DNA of 64,000 nt from Streptomyces dysideae (GTDB lineage Bacteria; Actinomycetota; Actinomycetes; Streptomycetales; Streptomycetaceae). The notes below the pieces were generated by a model that was not told the DNA's origin, made no database searches, and saw only the letters and a list, made by a program, of their open reading frames with translations. Of this stretch, positions 27,056 through 34,761 are shown piece after piece. Within the stretch, counting starts at the first letter, position 1, and every line of letters starts with the position of its first letter. Where the stretch lies: assembly GCF_001514305.1 (NCBI RefSeq), contig NZ_KQ949116.1:22665-86664 (forward strand), written 5' to 3'. The position numbers and the translations under genes are program-made.

Positions 27056-27664
27056 TCAGCCCTTCCGCCGGTCGTGGTAGGGGATGCGCGCCAGGTCGCG
27101 GATCTCACCGATCGTGCCCCACTCGTTCTTGCCCAGCCGGGACAGCGGCCGCAGCTGCCGGACGTCGGGGTGGCCGTCCACCAGCACGTCCTCGTGCACC
27201 GCGGCGTGTACGACCCGTCCGAAGACCACCGTGGAGTTGCCGAGCCCGAGCGTCGCGTGCAGCCGGCACTCCAGTGCCACCGGCGAGGCGGCCACGCGGG
27301 GCGGCTTCACCCGTAGCGACGGCTCGCGTTCGATGCCGACCGCGTCGAACTCCCCCTCCTCCCTGGGGAAGTCCGTCGCGGTATCGTTGATCTGCTCGAA
27401 GAGCGGCTCGGGGGCGACGTTGACGACGAACTCCCCCGTCTCCTCGGCATTGCGCAGCGAGTCCTTCCGGCCGACCGAGGTGAACTGGACGATCGGCGGG
27501 TCCGTGCAGGCCACGGTGAAGAACGAGTGCGGCGCGAGGTTGGCGGTCCGGCCGTCCGCCGTGAGGGTCGACACCCAGGCGATCGGCCGGGGTACCACCA
27601 CGGCGGTGAGCAGCCGGTAGAAGGCGCCCGCGCCGAGGGAGTCGGGGGAATAGTCGATGCGCAT
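27056..27664 (-). CDS. Flavin reductase-like FMN-binding protein
   Basis: 202 residues with the split-barrel flavin reductase fold: VVVPRPIAWVSTLTADGRTA, NLAPHSFFTVACTDPPIVQF (FMN phosphate site) and NAEETGEFVVNVAPE. Members reduce FMN with NAD(P)H or act as flavoenzymes. ATG 27664 is 63 bp after the end of the frameshifted small gene (27728) in the same direction, so both may share the promoter near 28050. Confidence 0.88.
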   Translation of the reverse strand: MRIDYSPDSLGAGAFYRLLTAVVVPRPIAWVSTLTADGRTANLAPHSFFTVACTDPPIVQFTSVGRKDSLRNAEETGEFVVNVAPEPLFEQINDTATDFPREEGEFDAVGIEREPSLRVKPPRVAASPVALECRLHATLGLGNSTVVFGRVVHAAVHEDVLVDGHPDVRQLRPLSRLGKNEWGTIGEIRDLARIPYHDRRKG

Positions 27665-27727
27665 GGAAACCAGTTCTACCCGAACGCCGGATTCCTTCGG
27701 GTCCGGGGCCCGGCACTCCGACGTCCG

Positions 27728-27981
27728 TCAGGCGACGACCGCCTGCCCGTACGGCACGACCGGCTCGGGCACGGGTGGGACGGTCGCGGTGGCCTGGCGC
27801 CCCTGGAACAGCCGGGTGGTGTAGGTGCCCGCCGTCGGGTGACGCCGGAGGCCGGTCCGTGTACCGGGGGCGGGACCGGGCCGTCGTAGGTGGCGCCGGC
27901 GGTCAAGGAGGCCCGGCCGTGGGCGAGTTGCTTCGCGGCGGCCTCGTCGTCGGGGCCGACACCGGGGACGGCAGCGGGCAT
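27728..27981 (-). pseudogene. Frameshifted small gene of unknown family
   Basis: ATG 27981 has GGGGA five bases upstream and opens MPAAVPGVGPDDEAAAKQLA, then RASLTAGATYDGPVPPP. Codon bias then moves to another frame, which reads HPTAGTYTTRLFQGRQATAT and ends VPYGQAVVA at a TGA (27728-27730). The open length (254 bases) is not a multiple of three, consistent with a one-base insertion or two-base loss around 27845. A corrected product would be about 84 residues. Family not recognised. The strong promoter and operators upstream suggest it once mattered. Confidence 0.45.
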
Positions 27982-28008
27982 ACTCGTCCCCTTCTTCCGA
28001 TTGGGGTT

Positions 28009-28019
28009 CGAAAGTTTCG
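28009..28019 (-). promoter_or_regulatory. Operator CGAAAGTTTCG, proximal copy
   Basis: Exact 11-bp palindrome placed about 20-30 bases downstream of the inferred transcription start (28038), in the 5' leader of the small gene. CGAAA-type palindromes of this kind are known from Streptomyces xylanase promoters and LacI-family control. An identical copy lies 136 bp upstream. Confidence 0.55.
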
Positions 28020-28044
28020 TTTACCTTTCCGAATTGCGTCGCAG

Positions 28045-28073
28045 AACATAGGGCTCGGCCGACACACCGTCAA
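28045..28073 (-). promoter_or_regulatory. Consensus-like promoter
   Basis: On the minus strand TTGACG (28073-28068) and TATGTT (28050-28045) are separated by exactly 17 bases. This is one of the best housekeeping-type promoters visible in the window. It points at the frameshifted small gene (27981) and the flavin reductase. Confidence 0.6.
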
Positions 28074-28144
28074 CGGGGTGTGCCGTAGTCCGTCGCGCTT
28101 GGCTCAAGGTGAGTCCCTGGTCTCTAAACTGCCGTTCCCGCCTA

Positions 28145-28155
28145 CGAAAGTTTCG
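28145..28155 (-). promoter_or_regulatory. Operator CGAAAGTTTCG, distal copy
   Basis: Identical to the palindrome at 28009-28019 and 136 bp away, close to 13 turns of B-DNA. It lies about 110 bases upstream of the inferred start. Between the two copies lies only the promoter. Confidence 0.55.
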
Positions 28156-28252
28156 CCAGGAACTCGAGACTGCCACCGACATGCGCGGCACAAAGGTCGA
28201 CCCGGACACCTCGGCCTGCCGGGTGTCCGGGCCCTGGGGGGGCGAACCGCCG

Positions 28253-28489
28253 TCAGCCGCCGCTCAGCCGGGAGCGCAGGAGCGCCTTGCCCAGTTCGGC
28301 ACCCTTGCGGCTGTCCGCCTGGGCCTTGCGGAACAGGTCCGCGGCCTCGGTGTCCTTGCCGCGTTCCGCGTCCTGGATGTAGGTCTCCAGGCGCAGCGCG
28401 TTGTTCAGGCACGCCTCCACGTACCAGATGAGGTTGTAGTCCTTGTCCGGCGTTCCGGTCACGCCGCCGGTCTCCGTGGCGCTGGTCAT
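28253..28489 (-). CDS. Small uncharacterised protein beside a P450
   Basis: 78 residues from ATG 28489 with an excellent GGAGGAGG upstream. Sequence DYNLIWYVEACLNNALRLET, then a charged helical segment with KDTEAADLFRKAQADSRKGA and a basic end. It appears to be a two- or three-helix soluble protein without cysteines or signal peptide. Family not recognised. It is transcribed away from the P450 gene, with 187 bp between the starts, so they may share regulation. Confidence 0.65.
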   Translation of the reverse strand: MTSATETGGVTGTPDKDYNLIWYVEACLNNALRLETYIQDAERGKDTEAADLFRKAQADSRKGAELGKALLRSRLSGG

Positions 28490-28675
28490 CCTGGCCTCCT
28501 CCAGCGGTTGTCGTACGAGGCCGGCACGGGTACCCGCCGACCGGCCGGGCACACCGGACGTACGGATCGGGCCTGAACCCGGCGTTCACGCAAGGCGGTT
28601 CGGCCGGCAGAGGCCGGGCAGGATCGCCCCGCGCGGCGGTGTCCGCCGCGTCCCCGACCAGTCAGGAGATCCGTC

Positions 28676-29902
28676 GTGACCGTGACCGACCGCGTCGTCC
28701 TCGACCCGTTCGGCACCGACATCTCCGGCGAGAGCGCCCGGCTGCGCACCCTCGGGCCGATCGTCCCCGTCGAGCTGCCCGGCGGCATCCCCGCCTGGGC
28801 GCCCACCGGATACGACACACTGCGGGAGCTGATCCTCGATCCGCGGGTCAGCAAGGATCCCCGGCGGCACTGGCGACTGTGGCCGGAGATCGGCGAACAC
28901 CCCTCCTGGGGCTGGATCCTGGGCTGGGTCGGTGTGGTCAACATGCTCTCCACGTACGGCGCCGACCACGCACGGCTGCGCAAGCTGGTGGCGCCGAGCT
29001 TCACCCAACGGCGTACGGAGGAGATGCGGACGCGGGTCGAGACGGTCACCTCGGAGCTGCTCGACGCCCTGGAGTCGGCGGACGGTGAAGTGGTGGACCT
29101 GCGGGCGGGGCCGGCCCGTCCGCTGCCCCTGCGGATCATCTGCGAACTGTTCGGCGTGCCCGAGGAGTTGCGGGCGGACACGGCCCGGTTGATCGCGGCC
29201 ATCATGGACACCTCCGACCCGAGTCCGGAGCACGCCGCGTTCGTGCAGGAGCGGATCGGTACCGTGCTGCCCGCGCTGATCGCCCACCGCACCGAGCACC
29301 CCGGCGACGATCTGACGACCGAGCTGATCCGGGTGCGGGACGAGGACGGCGACCGGCTCAGTGACGAGGAGCTGCTGTACACGCTGCTGCTGGTGATCGG
29401 CGCCGGGTTCGAGACGACCGTCAACCTCATCGGCAACGCGGTCGTCGCCCTGCTGACGCATCCCGGGCAGCTGGCGGCCGTGCGGTCGGGGGAGATCGGG
29501 TGGGAGGCGGTCGTCGACGAGACGCTGCGGGTGCACCCGTCGATCGCCGCGCTGCCGCTGCGGTTCGCCGTCGAGGACATCGAGGTAGGGGGCGTCACCG
29601 TCGCGGCCGGGGACGCCATCATCACGACGTATGCCGCCGCGGGCCTGGACCCCGCCCATTACGGGCCGGACGCGGGTGACTTCGAGGCCGCGCGTGGGGC
29701 CGACGACCATCTGGCGTTCGGGATCGGCGTGCACCGCTGCGTCGGCGCTCCGCTCGCCCGGGTGGAGGCGCTGACGGCGCTGGCCGCCCTCTTCGAGCGG
29801 TTCCCCGGTCTGCGGCTGGCCGTCGGGGCGGACGAGCTGCGTCAGGTGCCGTCGTTCATCGCGTTCGGCTGGCAGGAGGTGCCGGTGCGGCTGCGAGGCT
29901 GA
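28676..29902 (+). CDS. Cytochrome P450
   Basis: 408 residues from GTG 28676 with CAGGAG upstream. Soluble bacterial P450: I-helix AGFETT (~242), K-helix ETLR (~281) and heme loop AFGIGVHRCVGAPLAR with the ligand Cys near 355. The tryptophan-rich WRLWPEIGEHPSWGWILGW stretch in the B-C region is unusual and should shape the substrate pocket. No ferredoxin lies beside it. Electrons may come from the set at 44.9-46.3 kb or elsewhere. Substrate unknown. Confidence 0.9.
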   Translation: MTVTDRVVLDPFGTDISGESARLRTLGPIVPVELPGGIPAWAPTGYDTLRELILDPRVSKDPRRHWRLWPEIGEHPSWGWILGWVGVVNMLSTYGADHARLRKLVAPSFTQRRTEEMRTRVETVTSELLDALESADGEVVDLRAGPARPLPLRIICELFGVPEELRADTARLIAAIMDTSDPSPEHAAFVQERIGTVLPALIAHRTEHPGDDLTTELIRVRDEDGDRLSDEELLYTLLLVIGAGFETTVNLIGNAVVALLTHPGQLAAVRSGEIGWEAVVDETLRVHPSIAALPLRFAVEDIEVGGVTVAAGDAIITTYAAAGLDPAHYGPDAGDFEAARGADDHLAFGIGVHRCVGAPLARVEALTALAALFERFPGLRLAVGADELRQVPSFIAFGWQEVPVRLRG

Positions 29903-30019
29903 GCGCGCGGGGACGCGACCGGTCCCCCGTTCCGGTCGTGCCCCCGCGGTGCCTCGAACCTACGCGTCGTACCACGGCGTTGGGTATCGCATCGATGCCC
30001 GCTGCGGCAGCCGTGAGGC

Positions 30020-31585
30020 TCACCCGTGCACAAGTGAGTCCGGAACGTCCGCTTTCGCTCCATGCAGGGCGGGCGGCTCGAGGTCGCCCGTGGCCAAGTA
30101 GGCCAGCACCAGCTCGTAGAGGTCGCTGCCGCCGGCGAGGAGCTGTCGTTCGAGGACGGGTTCCGCGCCGCGGACGTGTTCGCGCACGGTCTGCGGGTGG
30201 ACGCCGAGGGTCTGCGCGGTCCGTTCGGCGTTGCCGCCGGCGGCGATCCAGGTGCGCAGGGTGCGGCGCAGGTCCCGGGTGTCCGTGTGCAGGCGGGCCA
30301 GGAGGTCGTGCGCCCAGGTGCGCAGGGCGGGTCCGGCCAGCAGGTCGTCGAGCCGGGCCGCGGACGCGTCGGCCGTTCCGTCGCCGGGCGGCAGGTCCGC
30401 CAGGCCGACCTGGGTGTTCAGGGCGAGGTGGACGACGGCGCGGGCGGTGAGGTCGGAGAAGTCGGTGCCCAGCAGGACTTCGACGCGTTCCATGCGGGCA
30501 CGGACGGTGTTGCGGCTGACGCCGAGGACCTTCGCCGTGTTCACCGCGGTGAACTCCAGGCCCAGGCGGGTGGTGGCGAGGAGTTCGGCCCGGATGTGGT
30601 GCGGCAGGGTGTCCAGCGGGCGCAGCAGACGGGCCGTCCAGTCGTGGAGGGCGGCCGGGTCCATCAGGCGCTCGGGGTGCGTGCGTTCGGCGTAGACCGC
30701 GGCCTGGTCGGGATGGAAGTGTGCGACGGCGAGGGCGCTCACGGCCTGGCCGTAGGCGGTGGCGGTGTGGGCCAGGCTCTGCCGGGCGCTGCCGCCGAGG
30801 AAGGTGCGCGGGCGCCGGTCGATCAGTGACCGCAGTTCCCCGGCCGTGTCGTCGCCCGGGGTCACGACGATCACATGGCCGGCCATCGCCGGGCAGCGCA
30901 CGACCAGTGCCTGCTCCCCCGTCGCGACCAGGCACTCCTCGGCGAGCCGGTCGCGTTCCTCGGCGCTGCACTCGACGACGTAGACGCACGCGGTGTCCGT
31001 GTCGAGCAGGCCCGGCCACAGTCCGGCGGCCACCCGGCGTGCCGCGATGGTGTCCTCCACCATCAGCAGTTGCAGGATGGCCAGCCTCAGATCGGAGGTG
31101 GCCCGCCGCAGCCGGCGGCCGGCCTCGGCCGTCTCGTCGGCCCGCAGCAGGAGTTCGATGACCTGGGCGGTGTGCGTCACGATGTCGGAGGTGCGCCGGT
31201 CGAACGGCGCCGACCGCGACACGGCGAGCACGACGGCCGTCGCCGGGTTCGGGTGCTCGACCCCGACCAGGCGCAGGTGACGGTCCGTGCCCGCCCAGGA
31301 GGCGGAGGCGATCCGGCCGGCGACGATGTCCGCGACCGGGGTCTGGTCCAAGTCGTCCTGGGGTGTCCGCGTTCCGGCGAGGAGGGTGCCGTCGCCGTCC
31401 CGCAGTTCGGCTGTGCCGTCCACGGCGTCGGACAGCCAGGCCACGACCCGGCGGATGTCCCGTCCGGCCGGCCGCAGATGGCCGAGCAGCTCCTCCGCCC
31501 ACGCCGAACCGGCGGCGTCCTTCACCCCCGCGTGACGAACGCCGTCCTCCCTGCCAGCCACGTCGGCCTTCACCTCGTCCTGCAC
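30020..31585 (-). CDS. PucR/CdaR-type transcriptional regulator
   Basis: 521 residues. It has an N-terminal sensory region of GAF-like pattern to about 140, a middle domain, and two C-terminal HTH segments: NTAKVLGVSRNTVRARMERV (~340) and ERTAQTLGVHPQTVREHVRG (~475). Tandem PucR-like HTH regions are known from actinobacterial sugar or purine regulators. It converges on the P450 gene with 117 bp between stops, so P450 control is possible but not shown. Start uncertain by several codons. Confidence 0.8.
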   Translation of the reverse strand: MQDEVKADVAGREDGVRHAGVKDAAGSAWAEELLGHLRPAGRDIRRVVAWLSDAVDGTAELRDGDGTLLAGTRTPQDDLDQTPVADIVAGRIASASWAGTDRHLRLVGVEHPNPATAVVLAVSRSAPFDRRTSDIVTHTAQVIELLLRADETAEAGRRLRRATSDLRLAILQLLMVEDTIAARRVAAGLWPGLLDTDTACVYVVECSAEERDRLAEECLVATGEQALVVRCPAMAGHVIVVTPGDDTAGELRSLIDRRPRTFLGGSARQSLAHTATAYGQAVSALAVAHFHPDQAAVYAERTHPERLMDPAALHDWTARLLRPLDTLPHHIRAELLATTRLGLEFTAVNTAKVLGVSRNTVRARMERVEVLLGTDFSDLTARAVVHLALNTQVGLADLPPGDGTADASAARLDDLLAGPALRTWAHDLLARLHTDTRDLRRTLRTWIAAGGNAERTAQTLGVHPQTVREHVRGAEPVLERQLLAGGSDLYELVLAYLATGDLEPPALHGAKADVPDSLVHG

Positions 31586-31660
31586 CGCATCTTGACGTAC
31601 CGGTCGGGGACGTTACCTCACGCGCGCCGGACGGTCCGCCGCCGTTCACATCCGGACGGG

Positions 31661-31870
31661 TCAGGCCTGACGGGCCCGGGTGTGCAGGTGGCCGTCCAGG
31701 GGGAGCTCCGGGGGCGCGGCGGGCAGGTGGGCGGCGCTGGCGTAGCCCGTCTTCTGCGCGACCCGGCAGGAGGCGGCGTTGTCGGCCTGGTGCAGGAGTT
31801 CGAGGCGGGTCAGCATGTCGTCGGCGGCGAACGCCTGCGCCAGTCCGGGGGCAGCGCGGAAGCCGCCGCG
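31661..31870 (-). pseudogene. GNAT acetyltransferase, C-terminal fragment
   Basis: The minus strand reads LTRLELLHQADNAASCRVAQ, then KTGYASAAHLPA and LPLDGHLHTRARQA before the TGA at 31661. This is the end of GNAT N-acetyltransferases (the N-x-ASCRVAxKxGY acetyl-CoA-binding segment). The N-terminal two thirds are missing; upstream the frame passes into a different gene's head. Confidence 0.6.
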
Positions 31871-31980
31871 CGCAGAGTCGGCCGGGCTGCCCCACGGGGC
31901 AGCGGTCCGTGGGCGACGGCCGCGTGGGCGCCGTAACGGGCGCGGATCACCGGGCCGTCCTGAATGACGACGGCATCCAT
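31871..31980 (-). pseudogene. Possible aminomethyltransferase-like N-terminal fragment
   Basis: ATG 31980 begins MDAVVIQDGPVIRARYGAHA, resembling the opening of some GcvT-like proteins. After ~30 codons the similarity ends and the frame stops at 31810 within acetyltransferase-coding DNA. The head of one gene seems joined to the tail of another. The identification is weak. Confidence 0.3.
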
Positions 31981-32119
31981 GGGCGGGACCTCAGGGACAT
32001 GGCCGCCACCTGCGGTGCTCCCCTCCGCCCGGCGGAGGGTACGCCGCACCGCGGATTCCGTGGGCGGGGCAGACTGCTGCCTGCGCGGTCACCCGGTGCG
32101 CAGGGCATAGGCTCGGCGG

Positions 32120-32740
32120 ATGGCGAAGTACTTCGACGTGCACCCCGACAATCCGCAGCCGCGCACCATCTCCCAGATCGCCGACAGCATCCGGGCCGAC
32201 GCGCTCATCGCGTATCCGACCGACTCCTGTTACGCGCTGGGCTGCAGGCTGGGCAGCCGTGACGGCATCGAGCGGATCCGTACCATCCGCCGGCTGGACG
32301 ACCGGCACCACTTCACGCTCGTGTGCCAGGACTTCGCGCAGCTGGGACAGTTCGTGCGGGTCGACAACGACGTGTTCCGGGCGATCAAGGCATCGACGCC
32401 GGGCAGCTACACGTTCATCCTCCCGGCGACCAGGGAGGTGCCGCGCATGCTCCAGCATCCGAAGAAGAAGACCGTCGGCGTGCGCATCCCCGACCATGTG
32501 GTCACGCACGCGCTGCTCGCCGAGCTCGGGGAGCCGCTGCTGTCCAGCACGCTGCTGCTGCCTGACGAGGACGAACCGATGACGCAGGGCTGGGAGATCA
32601 AGGACCGGCTCGACCATGTGCTGGACGCGGTCGTCGACTCCGGGGACTGCGGCACCGAGCCGACGACCGTCATCGACTTCTCCGGCGGCGAGGCCGAGAT
32701 CGTACGGAAGGGCGCGGGGGACACCACACGGTTCGAGTGA
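32120..32740 (+). CDS. YrdC/Sua5-like protein of the YciO type
   Basis: 206 residues with the YrdC fold: ALIAYPTDSCYALGCRLGSR, KRxxxRHHFTLVC-like region (RRLDDRHHFTLVCQDF), TPGSYTFILPATREVPRML, KKKTVGVRIPDH and SSTLLLPDEDEP. The YciO branch keeps the nucleotide-binding groove but has no proven threonylcarbamoyl-AMP synthase role. It ends in a DFSGGEAEIVRKGAGDT tail typical of the branch. Free-standing gene, 130 bp upstream of a hydrolase gene on the same strand. Confidence 0.85.
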   Translation: MAKYFDVHPDNPQPRTISQIADSIRADALIAYPTDSCYALGCRLGSRDGIERIRTIRRLDDRHHFTLVCQDFAQLGQFVRVDNDVFRAIKASTPGSYTFILPATREVPRMLQHPKKKTVGVRIPDHVVTHALLAELGEPLLSSTLLLPDEDEPMTQGWEIKDRLDHVLDAVVDSGDCGTEPTTVIDFSGGEAEIVRKGAGDTTRFE

Positions 32741-32869
32741 GGCAGGCCGCGAGGGGGCGGGGGGCCGGGCGGATCACCCGGGACCGTGCGTGTCACGATG
32801 GGCGTGACCTGGCCCTTCCCATGGTCGGGTCCTCGCCTACGCCCCCACGCAGAAAGGCAGCCCGCAGCT

Positions 32870-33625
32870 ATGACCGCCGTACAGGGAACCGCCGTCGACA
32901 TCCCCACCCCGGACGGCACCGCCGACGCCTATCTGGCCCATCGCGCGGACGGGAGCCCGCGGCCGGCGGTCCTGCTCTACATGGACGCCTTCGGGCTCCG
33001 CCCCCAACTCCGGGCCATGGCGGACCGGCTGGCCGAGGCCGGGTACACGGTCCTGGTGCCCAATGTGTTCTACCGAAACGGGCGGGCGCCGGTGGTCGAG
33101 TTGCCCGAGCTGATCGACACGGCGGAGCGTCCGGAGATCTTCCAGCGGATCATGCCGATCATGCGGGCACTGACGCCCGAGCCGGCGATGCGGGACGCCG
33201 GCGCCTATCTGGACTGGCTGGCCGACTGTCCCCGGGCCGCCGACGGTCCGGTCGCGCTGACCGGCTACTGCATGGGCGCCCGGCTGTCCCTGCTCACCGC
33301 CGGCACCTATCCGGACCGGGTCGCCGCCGCGGCCGGCTTCCACGGCGGGCGGCTCGCGTCCGAGGACCCGGACAGCCCGCACCGGGTGGCCGAACACATC
33401 ACCGCCGAGCTGTACTTCGGCCACGCCGACGACGACCCGTCACTGCCCGCCGAGCAGATCGAACGCCTCGAGAACGCCCTCACCGAGGCGGGCGTCCGCC
33501 ACCGCTGCGAGGTCTACGAGGGCGCGCACCACGGTTTCACACAGGCCGACACGACCGTGTACCACCGCGAAGCGGACGAGCGGCACTGGGCGGCACTGCT
33601 GGACCTGTTGAAGCGCACGTTCTGA
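32870..33625 (+). CDS. Dienelactone hydrolase family protein
   Basis: 251 residues from ATG 32870 (AGAAAGG upstream). Alpha/beta hydrolase: the nucleophile is a cysteine in GYCMGARLS (~138), with Asp in FGHADDDPSLP and His in YEGAHHGFTQ, the classic Cys-Asp-His triad of dienelactone hydrolases. RPAVLLYMDAFGLRP holds the oxyanion region. It would open lactones or esters of aromatic breakdown or be a general esterase. An upstream GTG/ATG extension is not favoured, as it lacks an RBS. Confidence 0.9.
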   Translation: MTAVQGTAVDIPTPDGTADAYLAHRADGSPRPAVLLYMDAFGLRPQLRAMADRLAEAGYTVLVPNVFYRNGRAPVVELPELIDTAERPEIFQRIMPIMRALTPEPAMRDAGAYLDWLADCPRAADGPVALTGYCMGARLSLLTAGTYPDRVAAAAGFHGGRLASEDPDSPHRVAEHITAELYFGHADDDPSLPAEQIERLENALTEAGVRHRCEVYEGAHHGFTQADTTVYHREADERHWAALLDLLKRTF

Positions 33626-33794
33626 TTCCTGTCCCAACAGCCGTGCCTCTGGCTGGAATTTGCCGCTGAGTGACCGAAGTGAACTCATGGCGAGTGAGAG
33701 TTGACATGCTACCGCCGGTAAAGGCTTGCTTTGCTCGAACCTTGCCCGTAGACCTTGCTTTTCACAACCAGCCATGGCTCGGGGGAGTTGGCGC

Positions 33795-34679
33795 ATGCAA
33801 GGCACGGTTGACGGGTTCCGCTATGGAGCGGTGACCCCGGTGGCGGCCTATCTGATGGCCTGTCTGGGCGGGGCGTTAGGACTGCGGTGCATCGTCCGGT
33901 CGCTGCTCGACGATCAGTCGTGGAAGCCCGGTTGGCTGGCGCTGGGCGCCGCGTCGATCGGGTGCGGCATCTGGACGATGCACTTCATCGCGATGATCGG
34001 CTTCCAGGTCGAGGAGACCCGGATCCGCTACGACGTGGGTCTGACGGTGCTCAGTCTCACCGTGGCGATCGTCGTCGTCGGCATCGGCGTGTTCATCGTC
34101 GGCTATCACGGCACCGGCACGGCCACCCTGGCCACCGCGGGCGTCGTCACCGGCCTCGGTGTCGCCGCCATGCACTATCTGGGCATGGCGGCGATGCGGC
34201 TGAACGGCAGCATCCAGTACGACGCGTTCACCGTCGGGCTCTCCGTACTGATCGCGATCGTCGCCGCGACCGCCGCGCTCTGGGCGGCGATCACGATCCG
34301 CGGTTTCCTGACCAGTCTCGGCGCCAGCCTGATCATGGGTGTGGCCGTGTCCGGGATGCACTACACGGGCATGGCAGCCGTCAGTGTGCATCTGCACGGC
34401 GCGACCCGTGGCCCGTGGACGGGCGATTCACCCACCTCGCTGCTGCTGCCCATGCTGCTGGGGCCCATCATCTTCCTCGTCCTGGCGGGCGTGGTGGTGA
34501 TGTTCGACCCGCTGCTGGTGATGGGCGACGGCGAGCGCAGCCGCTCCGGCAGGCTCCGGCAGCCCCCTGCCGCCGCACAGCCCGAACCGGAGCGGGAGTC
34601 CCTGTTCGAGGCCGCGGCCGGTGCCTCCTGGTCACGGCGGGAACCGCAGCGGACCGCGTCGCGCGTCCAGAAGTGGTGA
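33795..34679 (+). CDS. MHYT-domain membrane sensor
   Basis: 294 residues from ATG 33795, eight bases after GGGGGAG. Seven membrane helices carry three repeats of the MHYT signature: TMHFIAM, AMHYLGMAAM and GMHYTGMAAV. This domain is thought to bind copper and sense a gas such as O2, NO or CO. No kinase or GGDEF output domain follows; the 60-residue cytoplasmic tail is Arg/Glu-rich. Stand-alone MHYT proteins are common in Streptomyces. Signalling partner unknown. Confidence 0.9.
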   Translation: MQGTVDGFRYGAVTPVAAYLMACLGGALGLRCIVRSLLDDQSWKPGWLALGAASIGCGIWTMHFIAMIGFQVEETRIRYDVGLTVLSLTVAIVVVGIGVFIVGYHGTGTATLATAGVVTGLGVAAMHYLGMAAMRLNGSIQYDAFTVGLSVLIAIVAATAALWAAITIRGFLTSLGASLIMGVAVSGMHYTGMAAVSVHLHGATRGPWTGDSPTSLLLPMLLGPIIFLVLAGVVVMFDPLLVMGDGERSRSGRLRQPPAAAQPEPERESLFEAAAGASWSRREPQRTASRVQKW

Positions 34680-34761
34680 ACGGACCTGTCGGCGGGGCGA
34701 GTTCGGGCAGGGCGGCACTCCCCCTTCCCGGAACCCTCTAGATCATTGTTACGGTTCACCG

